Below, piece after piece: positions 1 to 9,458 of a DNA stretch of 42,400 nt. Made by a program: the position numbers and the translations under genes. Positions within the stretch are counted from its first letter, which is position 1. The number at the start of each line of letters is the position of its first letter. The stretch comes from a bacterium BMS3Bbin03 (GTDB lineage: Bacteria > Zhuqueibacterota > JdFR-76 > BMS3Abin05), in the NCBI GenBank assembly GCA_002898015.1, contig BDTM01000035.1, positions 1 to 42,400 of the forward strand. Direction: 5' to 3'. The notes under the pieces are model-generated. The model saw nothing but the letters and a program-made list of their open reading frames with translations, was not told where the DNA came from and did no database searches.

Positions 1-1
1 C

Positions 2-100
2 GAATCCGGCTGCCCGTCCTGTGTGGGGCCGATGCTGGAGATTGGTGAGAAGGGAAAAGTGAGTGCACTTCAGATTCTGGAATTTGAATTGGGGAGATGA
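2..100 (+). CDS. C-terminal end of a probable DUF1998-type DEAD/DEAH-box helicase (partial)
   Basis: An open frame enters from the left edge and stops at TGA 98-100, leaving only 32 residues. The visible tail contains GCPSCVGPMLE followed by a short helix-like stretch (GKVSALQILEF). A Cys-x-x-Cys in GCPSC(V/I) close to the C-terminus is a feature I associate with the metal-binding DUF1998 domain at the end of certain DEAD/DEAH-box helicases. Too little is present to be sure; another Cys-pair zinc protein is possible. Its stop codon lies inside the first copy of the CACGAAT repeat at 98-124. Confidence 0.4.
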   Translation, partial: ESGCPSCVGPMLEIGEKGKVSALQILEFELGR

Positions 101-187
101 AACCGCCCACGAATTTTCACGAATAATTATGAAGGCCGGAAATTGGGGATGAGGGAAGTGTGAAACTGCCCACGAATTCTCACGAAT
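98..187. repeat. Two direct copies of a GCCCACGAAT-N3-CACGAAT motif
   Basis: Positions 98-124 and 161-187 are 27-base near-identical copies (two differences), 63 bases apart. Both contain GCCCACGAAT, three variable bases, then CACGAAT. The same 20-base core recurs at 40262-40281 and 40417-40436, where it is the right arm of a hairpin. It is a dispersed intergenic repeat; its function is unknown. The second copy ends just before the ribosome binding site of the next gene. Confidence 0.75.
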
Positions 188-206
188 GTAAAGAAGGAGA
201 TTTAAT

Positions 207-2651
207 ATGAAACGTTTCTCAATTTTCAAACAGGCAAAATTTGTTTTGGCAGTGTTTGCGATTGCATTGCTTGCATCCTGTGCGAAAAGACCCCTGATGA
301 TGCTGCCGGGGAAGACCGAGACCGGCGCCACTCTTTTACCCAACCGCTACCAATTAACACCGGCCGGCAGACAAATCCCTGTGGGAGATTTGCCGCTCAA
401 TATGGTCGTCAGTCCTGATGGAAAATATCTGGCGGTTACCAACAACGGATACGGTGCACAATTTGTTTCTATTATCGATGTGGCTGCCCAAAAACAGGTT
501 CAGACATTACCCGTTCGCGCGTCGTTTTTTGGAATTGATTTCAGCGCCGACGGCGGCAAATTGTTTGTTTCCGGCGGAGGAAGAAACCGGATTTATATAT
601 TTACACGTCAAAAATCAAAATTTGTCAGGCTGGATTCGATTAACCTGACCCCCGATTTAAGAAAAGAATGGTTTGTGATGGGATTAAAATCGGCCCGGAA
701 CGGCAAAATTCTGTACGTGGCTACAAAAACGGTGAAGAAACTGCTTAAAGTCTCTGTTCCCGACAAGAAGATTTTGAAAGCGCTCGATTTCAATTCCTTT
801 TTGTACGATGTGGTTCTGACGCCGAGCGGTAAAAAACTCTATGCAAGCCTTTGGGGCGGAAGCGCAGTCGCCGTTGTGGATCCGGAGACATTGACGCTGC
901 TCAAGCGGATTCCTGTCGGCGATCACCCCAATAAAATGGCCCTTTCATCCGACGGCCGTCTTTTTGTGGCCAATGCCAACACGGATAATGTGTCTGTAAT
1001 CGACACCAAAACGGATTCCGTTATCGAGACCATTTCTCTGAAACCTTACAAAAATGCACCGAACGGCACCGCGCCTAACGGATTGTCAATTACCCAGGAT
1101 GCCAAAACGCTTTATGTGGCCAACGCGGATAACAACGATGTCGCGGTTGTCGATATTTCCAGACCCGGCAGATCTCACATTTTGGGTTTAATCCCGGCCG
1201 GCTGGTACCCCACGGCCGTCGCACTTTCGAAGGATGGAAGGGAATTATTTATTGCCAATGGAAAGGGCGTTCGATCAAAAGCCAATCCCAAAGGCCCCAA
1301 TCCCACCAGAAGACATTATCGCAGCAGACAATACATTGCGCGATTGCTCTGGGGGACCGTGTCCATTCTTCCTGTGCCCGGTCCAACGGAATTGAAGCGC
1401 TACACGGAACAGGTGCGGATAAACAACGGATGGACGAAGACTGTGAATAACAGGAATCAGGCGGCTTCCGTTCAGCCTCACGCCATTCCGCGAAAAGCCG
1501 GCGAACCCTCTCCAATAAAGCATGTGGTCTATATTATCAAAGAAAACCGCACGTATGATCAGGTTTTAGGTGATTTGCCGCAGGGAAACGGCGATTCCCG
1601 GCTGGTATTGTTTGGCCGCAAAATCACTCCGAATCATCATAAACTGGCTGAAAATTTTGTGCTGTTCGACAATTTTTATGTGGATGCCGAGGTGAGTGCC
1701 GACGGCCATGAATGGAGCACGGGGGCAATCACCACTGATTTTGTGGAGAAAACCTGGCCAACCACCTATTCGGGCAGGGGAAGAGGCTATCCCTCCGGGC
1801 AGTATTACAAAATTGCCTATCCGACAATCGGCTATATCTGGGATATGGCCGCCGAAAAAGGCATCTCCTACCGGAGTTATGCCGAATTCATCGATACTCC
1901 GCCGGATACTTCCGAACCGGCCTATACGACCGTTAAGACCTTGAAAGGTCATTTTGATCCGAAATTCCGGCCCTGGGATCTTAACTACATGGACATCTGG
2001 CGGGCCAAAGAATTTATCCGGGAATTGCACGAATATGAAAAAACGGACAACTGGCCGAATTTGATCATCATGCGGCTTCCCAATGACCATAATTACGGCA
2101 CGCGCCCGGGTAAACATACCCCACGGTCAATGACGGCCGATAATGATCTGGCTCTGGGAATGGTTGTAGACGCCATTTCACACAGCAAATATTGGAAGGA
2201 GACGGCCATTTTTGTGTTGGAGGATGATGCACAGAACGGTCCCGATCACGTCGATGCACATCGCTCGGTTCTGCTGGTCGCCTCGCCTTACACCCGCAGG
2301 GGTTTTGTGGATCATAATATGTACGATACCGTCAGCGTCTTGAAGACAATCGAACTCATTCTGGGACTGCCGCACATGAGCCAGTACGATGCAGCCGCTT
2401 TTCCGCTGATCCCGGCGTTTCAGGATAAACCCGATTTTGCGCCGTACACCCTTCTGAAAAATGAATGGCCGCTGAATAAAATCAACTCCCGGACGGCTTA
2501 CGGTGCAAAACTATCGATGATGATGAATTTTGGCGAAGAGGATGAAGCGCCTGAACAGGAACTGAATGAAATTCTCTGGAAGTCCATTAAGGGAATCCAT
2601 TCAAAAATGCCGGAAATCAAAAACGGACGCTATCGCCAATTGTTTCATTAA
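207..2651 (+). CDS. Lipoprotein with YVTN-type beta-propeller and C-terminal phosphoesterase domain
   Basis: The 814-residue protein begins with a lipoprotein signal peptide: basic start, hydrophobic stretch and lipobox LASC with Cys25. Residues about 50-360 carry repeated propeller blades of the YVTN/NHL kind (for example LYVANADNNDVAVVDI). From about residue 435 the motif HVVYIIKENRTYDQVLG opens a phosphoesterase domain of the phospholipase-C-like PF04185 family, within the alkaline phosphatase fold; SVLLVASPYTRRGFVDHN lies near its end. The ATG has an AAGGAGA site six bases upstream. The family cleaves phosphoester or phospholipid bonds, but the substrate cannot be read from sequence. Expected location is the periplasm or outer membrane, lipid-anchored. 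The propeller plus phosphoesterase pairing is a recognised architecture. No operon partner is obvious; the next gene, also exported, follows after 146 bases. Confidence 0.85.
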   Translation: MKRFSIFKQAKFVLAVFAIALLASCAKRPLMMLPGKTETGATLLPNRYQLTPAGRQIPVGDLPLNMVVSPDGKYLAVTNNGYGAQFVSIIDVAAQKQVQTLPVRASFFGIDFSADGGKLFVSGGGRNRIYIFTRQKSKFVRLDSINLTPDLRKEWFVMGLKSARNGKILYVATKTVKKLLKVSVPDKKILKALDFNSFLYDVVLTPSGKKLYASLWGGSAVAVVDPETLTLLKRIPVGDHPNKMALSSDGRLFVANANTDNVSVIDTKTDSVIETISLKPYKNAPNGTAPNGLSITQDAKTLYVANADNNDVAVVDISRPGRSHILGLIPAGWYPTAVALSKDGRELFIANGKGVRSKANPKGPNPTRRHYRSRQYIARLLWGTVSILPVPGPTELKRYTEQVRINNGWTKTVNNRNQAASVQPHAIPRKAGEPSPIKHVVYIIKENRTYDQVLGDLPQGNGDSRLVLFGRKITPNHHKLAENFVLFDNFYVDAEVSADGHEWSTGAITTDFVEKTWPTTYSGRGRGYPSGQYYKIAYPTIGYIWDMAAEKGISYRSYAEFIDTPPDTSEPAYTTVKTLKGHFDPKFRPWDLNYMDIWRAKEFIRELHEYEKTDNWPNLIIMRLPNDHNYGTRPGKHTPRSMTADNDLALGMVVDAISHSKYWKETAIFVLEDDAQNGPDHVDAHRSVLLVASPYTRRGFVDHNMYDTVSVLKTIELILGLPHMSQYDAAAFPLIPAFQDKPDFAPYTLLKNEWPLNKINSRTAYGAKLSMMMNFGEEDEAPEQELNEILWKSIKGIHSKMPEIKNGRYRQLFH

Positions 2652-2797
2652 CGGCAGGAATTTGTTGAACCGGAAATCTTGAGGAACGGACGGCGCGGCG
2701 AAGGCGCAAAGGACAAATTTTAAAAACCAAATAAATCACAATTAACCCTGACTCCGATAATAAACCTTTAAATCGAATTTTATAAGGAGGCCCTTCG

Positions 2798-4993
2798 GTG
2801 AATTTGCAAAAGCGGTTGTTTAATAGTCTTTGGAAAAGCATTTTGTTAATGCTGATTTTAATTTGTCTGCCCTCTTTCGGCGTTTCTCAGGAAAAATTGA
2901 CTGTCAAGAAAATCTACAACAGCCCCGATTTTCACGGGAAATCCATCAGCCAAATCCAATGGACGCCGGATAAAAAAGCGTTCACTTATTTCGCAACCAA
3001 TGCCAAAACGGGCGATTTGCAGGTTTGGCGGTACGAATTAAAATCCGGAAAGCGAAAATTGTTAATTTCCTCAAAAAAGGTGCCTCAACTCCAGAGCCCG
3101 GCCCGGCAAAAACGATTTACCTTGCCGAGCTATTATCTTTCTCCGAATGGAAAAGATGTGCTGCTGCCGTCGGCCAACGATTTGTACCTCTATAATCTGA
3201 AATCCAAAAATGTGCTGCAATTGACGAATGATGCCGATCAGGAACGGGATCCGCGATTTTCGCCGGACGGGAAATCGATTGCCTTTCTTAAAAATCACAA
3301 TCTGTGGCTTCTGAAAATAGCAGACGGGAACGCCAAACAGTTGACCATCAGCGGGCAGGAACATGTGATGATCGGCCGGTTCGACTGGGTGTACGAGGAG
3401 GAATTCGGAATCCGGACGGGCTTTTTCTGGTCTCCGGATGGAAAGAAGATCGCTTTTTTCCGGATCGATGAACGCCCGGAGCCCAAATTCCCCGTGGTGG
3501 ATTTCATCCCGACACACAACACCGTGGAGTGGGAATATTATCCGCTGGCCGGCGACAAAAACGGAATTGTTAAAATCGGCGTTGTGACGATCAAAACTCA
3601 AAACGTCACATGGATGGATATTGGTAAAAAAATCGATATTTACATCCCCAGAATTAAATGGCTTCAAAACAGCCGGACGCTGGCGATTCAGCGGTTAAAC
3701 CGGCTGCAGAACAAAATAGAAGTTCTGCTGGCGGACATTAAAACGGGCCGGTCCCATGTCATCTTGACGGAAACCCGTAAAAACGGCTGGATTAATATTA
3801 ACAGAGATTGGACTTTTTTTAAAGACGGAAAACATTTTCTGTGGTCTTCAAATTCAACGGGGTTTAAACATTTTTATCTTTACGATCTAAATGGCCGTAA
3901 AATTCGCCAGATTACAACTGGCCGCTGGGATGCAGGTGGCCTGATCGGCGTGGACCAAAAGAAAAAATGGCTGTATTTCACAGCCGATAAAAAGAGTCCG
4001 CTGGAACGCCATTTTTACAAGATCAAGTTGTCCGGAAAGGGGCTCACCCGCCTGACGATACAAACGGGTACCCATTCTTTAACGGCGTCTCGGAATTTCA
4101 ACTATTTTCTGGATACTTTTTCCAATGTGACCACACCGCCGCAGATCATTCTGCTCGATGCCAGCGGCAGACGGGTCCGGATGGTCAATAATGAAAAAAT
4201 ACCCGCTTTAAAAAAATACAAATTTGCCACGCCGGAGTTTATCAAAATAACCCTTTACGATACCCTTCAGTTAAACGCATATATGATTAAACCGCTAGAT
4301 TTTGACCCGGCCAAAAAATATCCCGTTTTAATTTACACGTACGGCGGGCCGGGCTCTCAAACCGTAACCAATCGCTGGGGGAATGGCTGGGGAAATCTCT
4401 GGCATCAACTGATGGTTCAGAGGGGTTACATTCTGTTCAGCGTGGATAACCGTGGCACCGGTGCCAGAGGAGCCGCTTTTCAATTTCTGGTTTATAAAAA
4501 TATCGGCGGCTACAGCGTGGATGACCAGATTGCGGCCGCCCGGTATTTGAGCCGGCTCCCTTATGTGAATCCCAGACGCATCGGCATCTGGGGATGGAGC
4601 GGCGGCGGTTACATGACCCTTATGTGTTTGTTGAAAGGCGCAGATGTCTTCAGCACCGGTGTGGCCGTGGCACCGGTCACCGATTTTCGAAATTACGATA
4701 CCATCTGGACGGAGCGTTATATGCAGACCCCCCAACTCAATCCGAAGGGGTACGAGGTCAGCTCGACACTTAAATATGCACAGAATCTAAAGGGGAAATT
4801 ATTAATCCTTCACGGCCTGTCGGATAATAATGTCCATTTCGCCAACACCGTGCAGTTGATACAAAAATTCCAGAAATTGAACAAGCCCTTTGATGTAATG
4901 GTTTTCCCGAGAAAAAAACATTCGATCCGCGGGAAGGACGCCCGCATGTTTCTATTTGAAAAAATGACGGCTTATTTTCTGAAGAATTTGTAG
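2798..4993 (+). CDS. Dipeptidyl peptidase IV-like prolyl oligopeptidase (S9 family), secreted
   Basis: The 731-residue protein starts at GTG with an AAGGAGG site just upstream and has an N-terminal signal peptide ending near residue 30. The first 450 residues form the S9 propeller, including DWVYEEEFG, the double-glutamate motif that binds the peptide amino terminus in dipeptidyl peptidase IV enzymes. The C-terminal alpha/beta hydrolase carries the triad: Ser601 in GWSGGGY, Asp676 in HGLSDNNVH and His708 in KKHSI. YGGPGSQTV supplies the oxyanion region. The enzyme should remove X-Pro or X-Ala dipeptides from oligopeptides in the periplasm or outside the cell. The double Glu plus intact triad favours DPP IV over acylaminoacyl peptidase. 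Length matches the family. Confidence 0.9.
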   Translation: MNLQKRLFNSLWKSILLMLILICLPSFGVSQEKLTVKKIYNSPDFHGKSISQIQWTPDKKAFTYFATNAKTGDLQVWRYELKSGKRKLLISSKKVPQLQSPARQKRFTLPSYYLSPNGKDVLLPSANDLYLYNLKSKNVLQLTNDADQERDPRFSPDGKSIAFLKNHNLWLLKIADGNAKQLTISGQEHVMIGRFDWVYEEEFGIRTGFFWSPDGKKIAFFRIDERPEPKFPVVDFIPTHNTVEWEYYPLAGDKNGIVKIGVVTIKTQNVTWMDIGKKIDIYIPRIKWLQNSRTLAIQRLNRLQNKIEVLLADIKTGRSHVILTETRKNGWININRDWTFFKDGKHFLWSSNSTGFKHFYLYDLNGRKIRQITTGRWDAGGLIGVDQKKKWLYFTADKKSPLERHFYKIKLSGKGLTRLTIQTGTHSLTASRNFNYFLDTFSNVTTPPQIILLDASGRRVRMVNNEKIPALKKYKFATPEFIKITLYDTLQLNAYMIKPLDFDPAKKYPVLIYTYGGPGSQTVTNRWGNGWGNLWHQLMVQRGYILFSVDNRGTGARGAAFQFLVYKNIGGYSVDDQIAAARYLSRLPYVNPRRIGIWGWSGGGYMTLMCLLKGADVFSTGVAVAPVTDFRNYDTIWTERYMQTPQLNPKGYEVSSTLKYAQNLKGKLLILHGLSDNNVHFANTVQLIQKFQKLNKPFDVMVFPRKKHSIRGKDARMFLFEKMTAYFLKNL

Positions 4994-5107
4994 AAACATC
5001 CTTCTCAGGCGTGAAGAGACTGTGTGACCAGTAAAAGCAGCCGCACCCTTTAAGGCTATTATTGATTTGGATTTCATCAATGAGAATTTAAATCACGGGA
5101 AGGAAGA

Positions 5108-6655
5108 ATGCAGAAATCAACCTATCGATGGCTAGTTCTGGAAGATGTGAATGCGTTTTTTGGTTTGATGCTGGACAATGTGACGAATCTGGTGATGTTA
5201 ACCGGTATTCTGGTGGGCGTATTTCATTATCCGGAAAAGATGGTCTTTCTGAAAATGATTCCCGGGACGGCACTCGGCGTCCTTTTCGGGGATCTGGTGT
5301 ACACCTGGATGGCCATTCGGCTGGCCAAAAAAACCGGGAAAACGGATGTAACCGCTATGCCGCTCGGTCTGGATACCCCTTCGACCATCGGAATTGCATT
5401 TGCCGTTTTGGGCCCGGTGTATGTGGCGACCGGCGATGCCATGCTCACCTGGTACGTGGGGATGGCGACAATGATCGTTATCGGTGTTGTAAAGGTTGTG
5501 TTTTCCTTCTTCGGAGGCTGGATTCAGCGCATTGTCCCGCAGGCCGGATTGTTGGGTTCTCTGGCCGGAATCGGCCTGGCGCTTTTGGCCTTTTTGCCTT
5601 TGCTGGATGTGTTTAAAATGCCGGTCGTCGGCCTGGCGTCTCTGGGAATTATCATTTATACCGTGGTGGCTAACAACAAATTTCCGGGCAATATTCCGGC
5701 GGTTCTGGCTGCCGTGGTGGTCGGAACGATTATCTACTATATTCTTGGCCCCCTGCATCTTTTGGGGGTGCCGTTTAAATCGCCCGAAATGGCTCTGCAC
5801 GTGACATTTCCGCTTCCCACACTGGGATTCTGGAATGGAATGAAAGCGGCCATTCCGTACATCCCGATTGCCATTCCCTTTGGCATCCTGACAATCGTGG
5901 GCGGCATTAATGTCACGGAAAGTGCCCGTGTGGCCGGTGACGACTACAACACGCGTGACATCCTTTTAACCGAAGCCGTTGCCACCCTCATCGCAGGTCT
6001 GTTCGGGGGTGTGGCTCAATCGACGCCCTACATCGGCCATCCGGCCTACAAGGAAATGGGGGGACGGGCAGGCTACACTTTTTTGACGGGACTTTTCATC
6101 GGCATCGGCGGAATTCTGGGGTACATTTCATTCATTGTCGATTTACTTCCTGTGGCCGCGGTGGCGCCCATTTTGATTTTCATCGGACTGGTCATTATCA
6201 CTCAGGCTTTTCAGGTGTGTCCCGATCGTCACGCACCCGCTGTGGGATTCGCTTTTCTGCCGATTGTGGCAGACCTGGTCCTGATTGAAATGGGAAGTCT
6301 ATTGGGCGTGCTGGGCGGTGACCTCTCAAAACTGCCGCCGGATCTTGCAAGCACCTACCAGGTGGTGATGGTTTTGGGACATGGGTTTATTTTAACCGGG
6401 ATGCTCTGGGGCGCCATCATGGCATTGGTGATCGATCATAAATTGAATGAAGCCATCGCGTATCTGATGGTCACAGCCGGATTGACATTCTTCGGCGTGA
6501 TTCATTCCGTCATGCCGAATGGAAATTTGTATCTGCCCTGGTTGATCGGTAACTCGTCCCCCTATCTTTTTACCGCCGCGTATGTCGTGTTTGCCGCTTT
6601 TTTGTGGATTATGAAAATTAGTCAAAAAGAACACGTCAATGCATTGGCGAAATAA
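5108..6655 (+). CDS. NCS2-like purine/pyrimidine permease family membrane protein
   Basis: A 515-residue, very hydrophobic protein with about 12-14 membrane segments and no signal peptide. The start region (DVNAFFGLMLDNVTNLVML), the stretch VTAMPLGLDTPSTIGIAFAVLGP and the later TESARVAGDDYNTRDILLTEAVATLIAGLFGG block resemble the xanthine/uracil (NCS2, AzgA-like) transporter family, in which paired helices near the middle carry substrate-binding polar residues. Substrate is not determined; nucleobases are the usual cargo, which fits the purine genes immediately downstream, although 113 bases and a probable new promoter separate them. GGAAGGA at 5098-5104 precedes the ATG. Confidence 0.75.
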   Translation: MQKSTYRWLVLEDVNAFFGLMLDNVTNLVMLTGILVGVFHYPEKMVFLKMIPGTALGVLFGDLVYTWMAIRLAKKTGKTDVTAMPLGLDTPSTIGIAFAVLGPVYVATGDAMLTWYVGMATMIVIGVVKVVFSFFGGWIQRIVPQAGLLGSLAGIGLALLAFLPLLDVFKMPVVGLASLGIIIYTVVANNKFPGNIPAVLAAVVVGTIIYYILGPLHLLGVPFKSPEMALHVTFPLPTLGFWNGMKAAIPYIPIAIPFGILTIVGGINVTESARVAGDDYNTRDILLTEAVATLIAGLFGGVAQSTPYIGHPAYKEMGGRAGYTFLTGLFIGIGGILGYISFIVDLLPVAAVAPILIFIGLVIITQAFQVCPDRHAPAVGFAFLPIVADLVLIEMGSLLGVLGGDLSKLPPDLASTYQVVMVLGHGFILTGMLWGAIMALVIDHKLNEAIAYLMVTAGLTFFGVIHSVMPNGNLYLPWLIGNSSPYLFTAAYVVFAAFLWIMKISQKEHVNALAK

Positions 6656-6687
6656 GTCTCCGATGGCGCTGTTTCTATAAAAATAAG

Positions 6688-6716
6688 TTGATAATTAAGT
6701 AAAAAATGGTTATTTT
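6688..6716 (+). promoter_or_regulatory. Putative sigma70 promoter for the purB operon
   Basis: TTGATA at 6688-6693 and TATTTT at 6711-6716 are separated by 17 bases in an AT-rich gap upstream of purB. The -35 matches 5 of 6 consensus bases and the -10 matches 4 of 6. No PurR operator or purine riboswitch was recognised between here and the start codon. Confidence 0.4.
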
Positions 6717-6768
6717 ATGTTTTGTTATCTTGATTCAGATCGGTTGTTGGCTTATTTAAAAGAAAAAT

Positions 6769-8088
6769 ATGATTTCACGCTACACACGTCCGGAAATGGG
6801 GAAAATCTGGACGGATGAAAATAAGTTTAAAAAATGGCTGGATGTTGAAATTGCGGCTTGCGAAGCGCAGGCAGAATTGGGGAGAATTCCCGCAGAGGCC
6901 GTAACACACATTCGGGAGCGGGCGGCGTTTGAGGTCGAGCGGATTCAGGAAATTGAAAAAGAGGTCAACCACGACGTCATCGCATTTTTAACGAATGTGG
7001 CCGAGCATGTGGGGCCGGATTCCCGTTTCATCCATCTCGGAATGACCTCATCCGATGTACTTGACACCGCCAATGCGCTTCTCATGAAAGAAGCGGGTGA
7101 GCTTTTATTAAAAGATTTGGAGAGACTGCGGGATGTTCTGGCCGGCCGGGCGCTGGAATTTAAGAGCACCCCCTGTATCGGCCGTACGCACGGGGTTCAT
7201 GCGGAACCCATTACCTTCGGTTTGAAACTGGCGCTCTGGTACGAGGAGACCCGCCGCCACATCGATCGGATGACTGCGGCCATCCGGAATATTTCTGTGG
7301 GTAAAATATCGGGGGCGGTGGGCACGTACGCCCACCTCGATCCGCAGGTGGAGGCGTTGGTTTGCAAAAAATTGGGTCTAACGCCGGCACCCGTATCCAA
7401 TCAGATTATCCAGCGGGACCGGTACGCGCAGTTTTTATCCACACTGGCGATTATTGCTTCCTCTCTGGAGAAATTTACCACGGAAATCCGGGCTCTGCAG
7501 AAAACAGAGGTGCTGGAGGTGGAAGAGTATTTTGCCGGCGGCCAGAAAGGATCTTCGGCCATGCCTCACAAGAGAAATCCGATCACCTGTGAGCGGATTG
7601 CCGGATTGGCGCGCGTGCTGCGCGGAAATGCCCTGACGGCCTTTGAGAATGTGACGCTCTGGCACGAAAGAGACATCAGTCATTCGTCTGCGGAACGAAT
7701 CATTCTTCCGGACAGTACAATTGCTCTGGATTACATGCTGGACAAGGTGAGTACAGTCATTGAAAAATTACAGGTTTACCCTGAAAACATGCTGAAAAAC
7801 TTGAATTTAACGAGAGGCATCGTTTTTTCGCAGCCGTTAATGCTGCTTTTGGCGGAAAAAGGACTTACACGGGAAGAGGCGTATCGAATCGTACAGCACC
7901 GGGCGCAGGAGGCTCTGGCTGAAAAGAAAGAATTTAAAGAAGTGGTTTTAAATGATTCCGAAATTCGAAACCATCTCTCTGAAAAAGAAATTGACTCGGT
8001 TTTTGATTTGAAAAAGAATCTTCGAAATGTGGACACCATTTTTCGGAGAATTGGTTTAATTCGTGACGATGACGGAGGAAAGCATTGA
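6769..8088 (+). CDS. purB: Adenylosuccinate lyase
   Basis: The 439-residue protein contains the fumarase/aspartase superfamily signature [11 protein letters not shown] around residues 261-271, together with [12 protein letters not shown] and [14 protein letters not shown]. The enzyme eliminates fumarate from SAICAR (giving AICAR) and from adenylosuccinate (giving AMP), in the cytosol. The length and the [19 protein letters not shown] beginning are typical of the bacterial PurB branch. It heads the operon purB-purC-psd-pssA-purS-purQ and overlaps purC by four bases, so the two are probably translationally coupled. The ribosome binding site is weak (AAAAGAAA). Confidence 0.96.
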   Translation: MISRYTRPEMGKIWTDENKFKKWLDVEIAACEAQAELGRIPAEAVTHIRERAAFEVERIQEIEKEVNHDVIAFLTNVAEHVGPDSRFIHLGMTSSDVLDTANALLMKEAGELLLKDLERLRDVLAGRALEFKSTPCIGRTHGVHAEPITFGLKLALWYEETRRHIDRMTAAIRNISVGKISGAVGTYAHLDPQVEALVCKKLGLTPAPVSNQIIQRDRYAQFLSTLAIIASSLEKFTTEIRALQKTEVLEVEEYFAGGQKGSSAMPHKRNPITCERIAGLARVLRGNALTAFENVTLWHERDISHSSAERIILPDSTIALDYMLDKVSTVIEKLQVYPENMLKNLNLTRGIVFSQPLMLLLAEKGLTREEAYRIVQHRAQEALAEKKEFKEVVLNDSEIRNHLSEKEIDSVFDLKKNLRNVDTIFRRIGLIRDDDGGKH

Positions 8089-8798
8089 AAAAGGGTGAAC
8101 TTTTGTACGAAGGCAAAGCGAAAAAAATGTACGCCACCGATGATCCTGATTTTTTGATTCAAGAATTTAAAGATGATGCCACGGCGTTTAACGGAAAGAA
8201 AAAAGGCACGATTAAAAACAAGGGGATTGTCAATAATAAAATTTCTGCGTTTATTTTTGAATTTTTAGAGAGTTACCATATCCCCACGCATTTTGAAAAA
8301 ATGCTTTCAGACCGGGAAATGCTGGTTAAAAAATTGAATATCATCCCGGTTGAAGTGGTCATGCGAAACATCGCGACAGGGAGCTTGGTGAAGCGGTATG
8401 GGCTGGAGGAGGGAAAAGAGCTTGAATATCCGGTGCTGGAATTTTATTTAAAAAATGATGCTCTGGATGATCCGATGATCAATGAACACCACGCGGTGGC
8501 ATTCGGGCTGGCCACGCCCGGCGAAATGGAAACCATTTCCCGCTACGGCACAAAAATAAATGCCATTTTAAAATCATTTTTTATCCGTCGAAAAGTCCGG
8601 CTGGTCGATTTCAAATTGGAATTCGGACGTTTTAAGGATCGCATCGTTTTGGGAGACGAAATCTCTCCGGACACGTGCCGCTTCTGGGATCTTGACACCG
8701 GGGAAAAACTGGACAAGGATCGCTTTCGTCAGGATTTAGGGGAAATTGAAAAAGCGTATCAGGAAATATTGGGTCGCGTATTGCATACGGGGGAATGA
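8085..8798 (+). CDS. purC: Phosphoribosylaminoimidazole-succinocarboxamide synthase (SAICAR synthetase)
   Basis: The 237-residue protein starts at TTG 8085-8087, overlapping the TGA stop of purB, with GGAGGAA upstream. [21 protein letters not shown], the [20 protein letters not shown] block and [18 protein letters not shown] are characteristic of PurC. It uses ATP to join aspartate to CAIR, the step before PurB. Family length is about 235-240 residues, so it is complete. Having purB directly before purC places two consecutive pathway steps side by side. Confidence 0.96.
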   Translation: MKKGELLYEGKAKKMYATDDPDFLIQEFKDDATAFNGKKKGTIKNKGIVNNKISAFIFEFLESYHIPTHFEKMLSDREMLVKKLNIIPVEVVMRNIATGSLVKRYGLEEGKELEYPVLEFYLKNDALDDPMINEHHAVAFGLATPGEMETISRYGTKINAILKSFFIRRKVRLVDFKLEFGRFKDRIVLGDEISPDTCRFWDLDTGEKLDKDRFRQDLGEIEKAYQEILGRVLHTGE

Positions 8799-8801
8799 TA
8801 A

Positions 8802-9458
8802 ATGTCTATTGCAAAAGACGGGATCGGAACACTTGCAGCCGTACTATTTTTTGCAATTCTTTTTACCGTCGGCCTGTTTATCAACGGCTCTATTCTGATA
8901 AAGGCGTTCAGTGCACTGTTCTGGGTGTTCTTCCTGTTTTCGCTCTATTTTTTTCGGGATCCGGAACGGGTGATTCCGGCGAATGAAAACGCGATTGTGG
9001 CACCCGCGGACGGGAAGATTATTATTGTCCGAAAAGTCAGAGAAAACGTGTATCTGAAGGGGCCGGCCACACAGGTCAGTATTTTTATGTCCGTTTTCAG
9101 CGTTCATGTCAACCGGATTCCGATGAGCGGTGTTGTGGGTTATTTTAAATATTATCCGGGGAAATTTCTACCGGCGTACCGGGAAAAGGCGTCCACCGAT
9201 AATGAACAAACGGTGATCGGTATTGAAAACGGCGCCACTAAAATTTTATTTAAACAAATTGCCGGCATTATCGCCCGGCGTGTGGTTTGTCACACTCGGG
9301 AAGGATTTCACGTGAAAAGAGGTGAACGGTTCGGGATGATTAAATTCGGTTCCCGTGCCGATATATTCTTACCTGAAAACGTGGAAGTGACGGTTAACGC
9401 AGGACAAAAAGTTAAAGGAGGTGAATCGATCATTGGCGAAATTAAATCTGAACATTAA
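8802..9458 (+). CDS. psd: Phosphatidylserine decarboxylase proenzyme, short bacterial/archaeal-type
   Basis: The 218-residue protein has N-terminal membrane helices (about residues 8-50), then FFRDPERVIP, APADGKI and the VHVNRIP core. It ends with the maturation site FGSRADIFLP, where the Gly-Ser bond (Ser184) is normally self-cleaved to make the pyruvoyl group. It converts phosphatidylserine to phosphatidylethanolamine at the inner membrane. It starts three bases after the purC stop and its 3' end contains the ribosome binding site and start of pssA, so it is embedded in the purine operon. Confidence 0.94.
   Translation: MSIAKDGIGTLAAVLFFAILFTVGLFINGSILIKAFSALFWVFFLFSLYFFRDPERVIPANENAIVAPADGKIIIVRKVRENVYLKGPATQVSIFMSVFSVHVNRIPMSGVVGYFKYYPGKFLPAYREKASTDNEQTVIGIENGATKILFKQIAGIIARRVVCHTREGFHVKRGERFGMIKFGSRADIFLPENVEVTVNAGQKVKGGESIIGEIKSEH

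Noticed and set aside
1566..2117. 183-residue minus-strand ORF inside the phosphoesterase gene
   Set aside because: It is a shadow of a well-supported gene and has no motif of its own.
4994..5107. Purine riboswitch upstream of the NCS2-like permease
   Set aside because: No conserved purine aptamer core was seen; only a short ATTGAT/ATCAAT hairpin is present.
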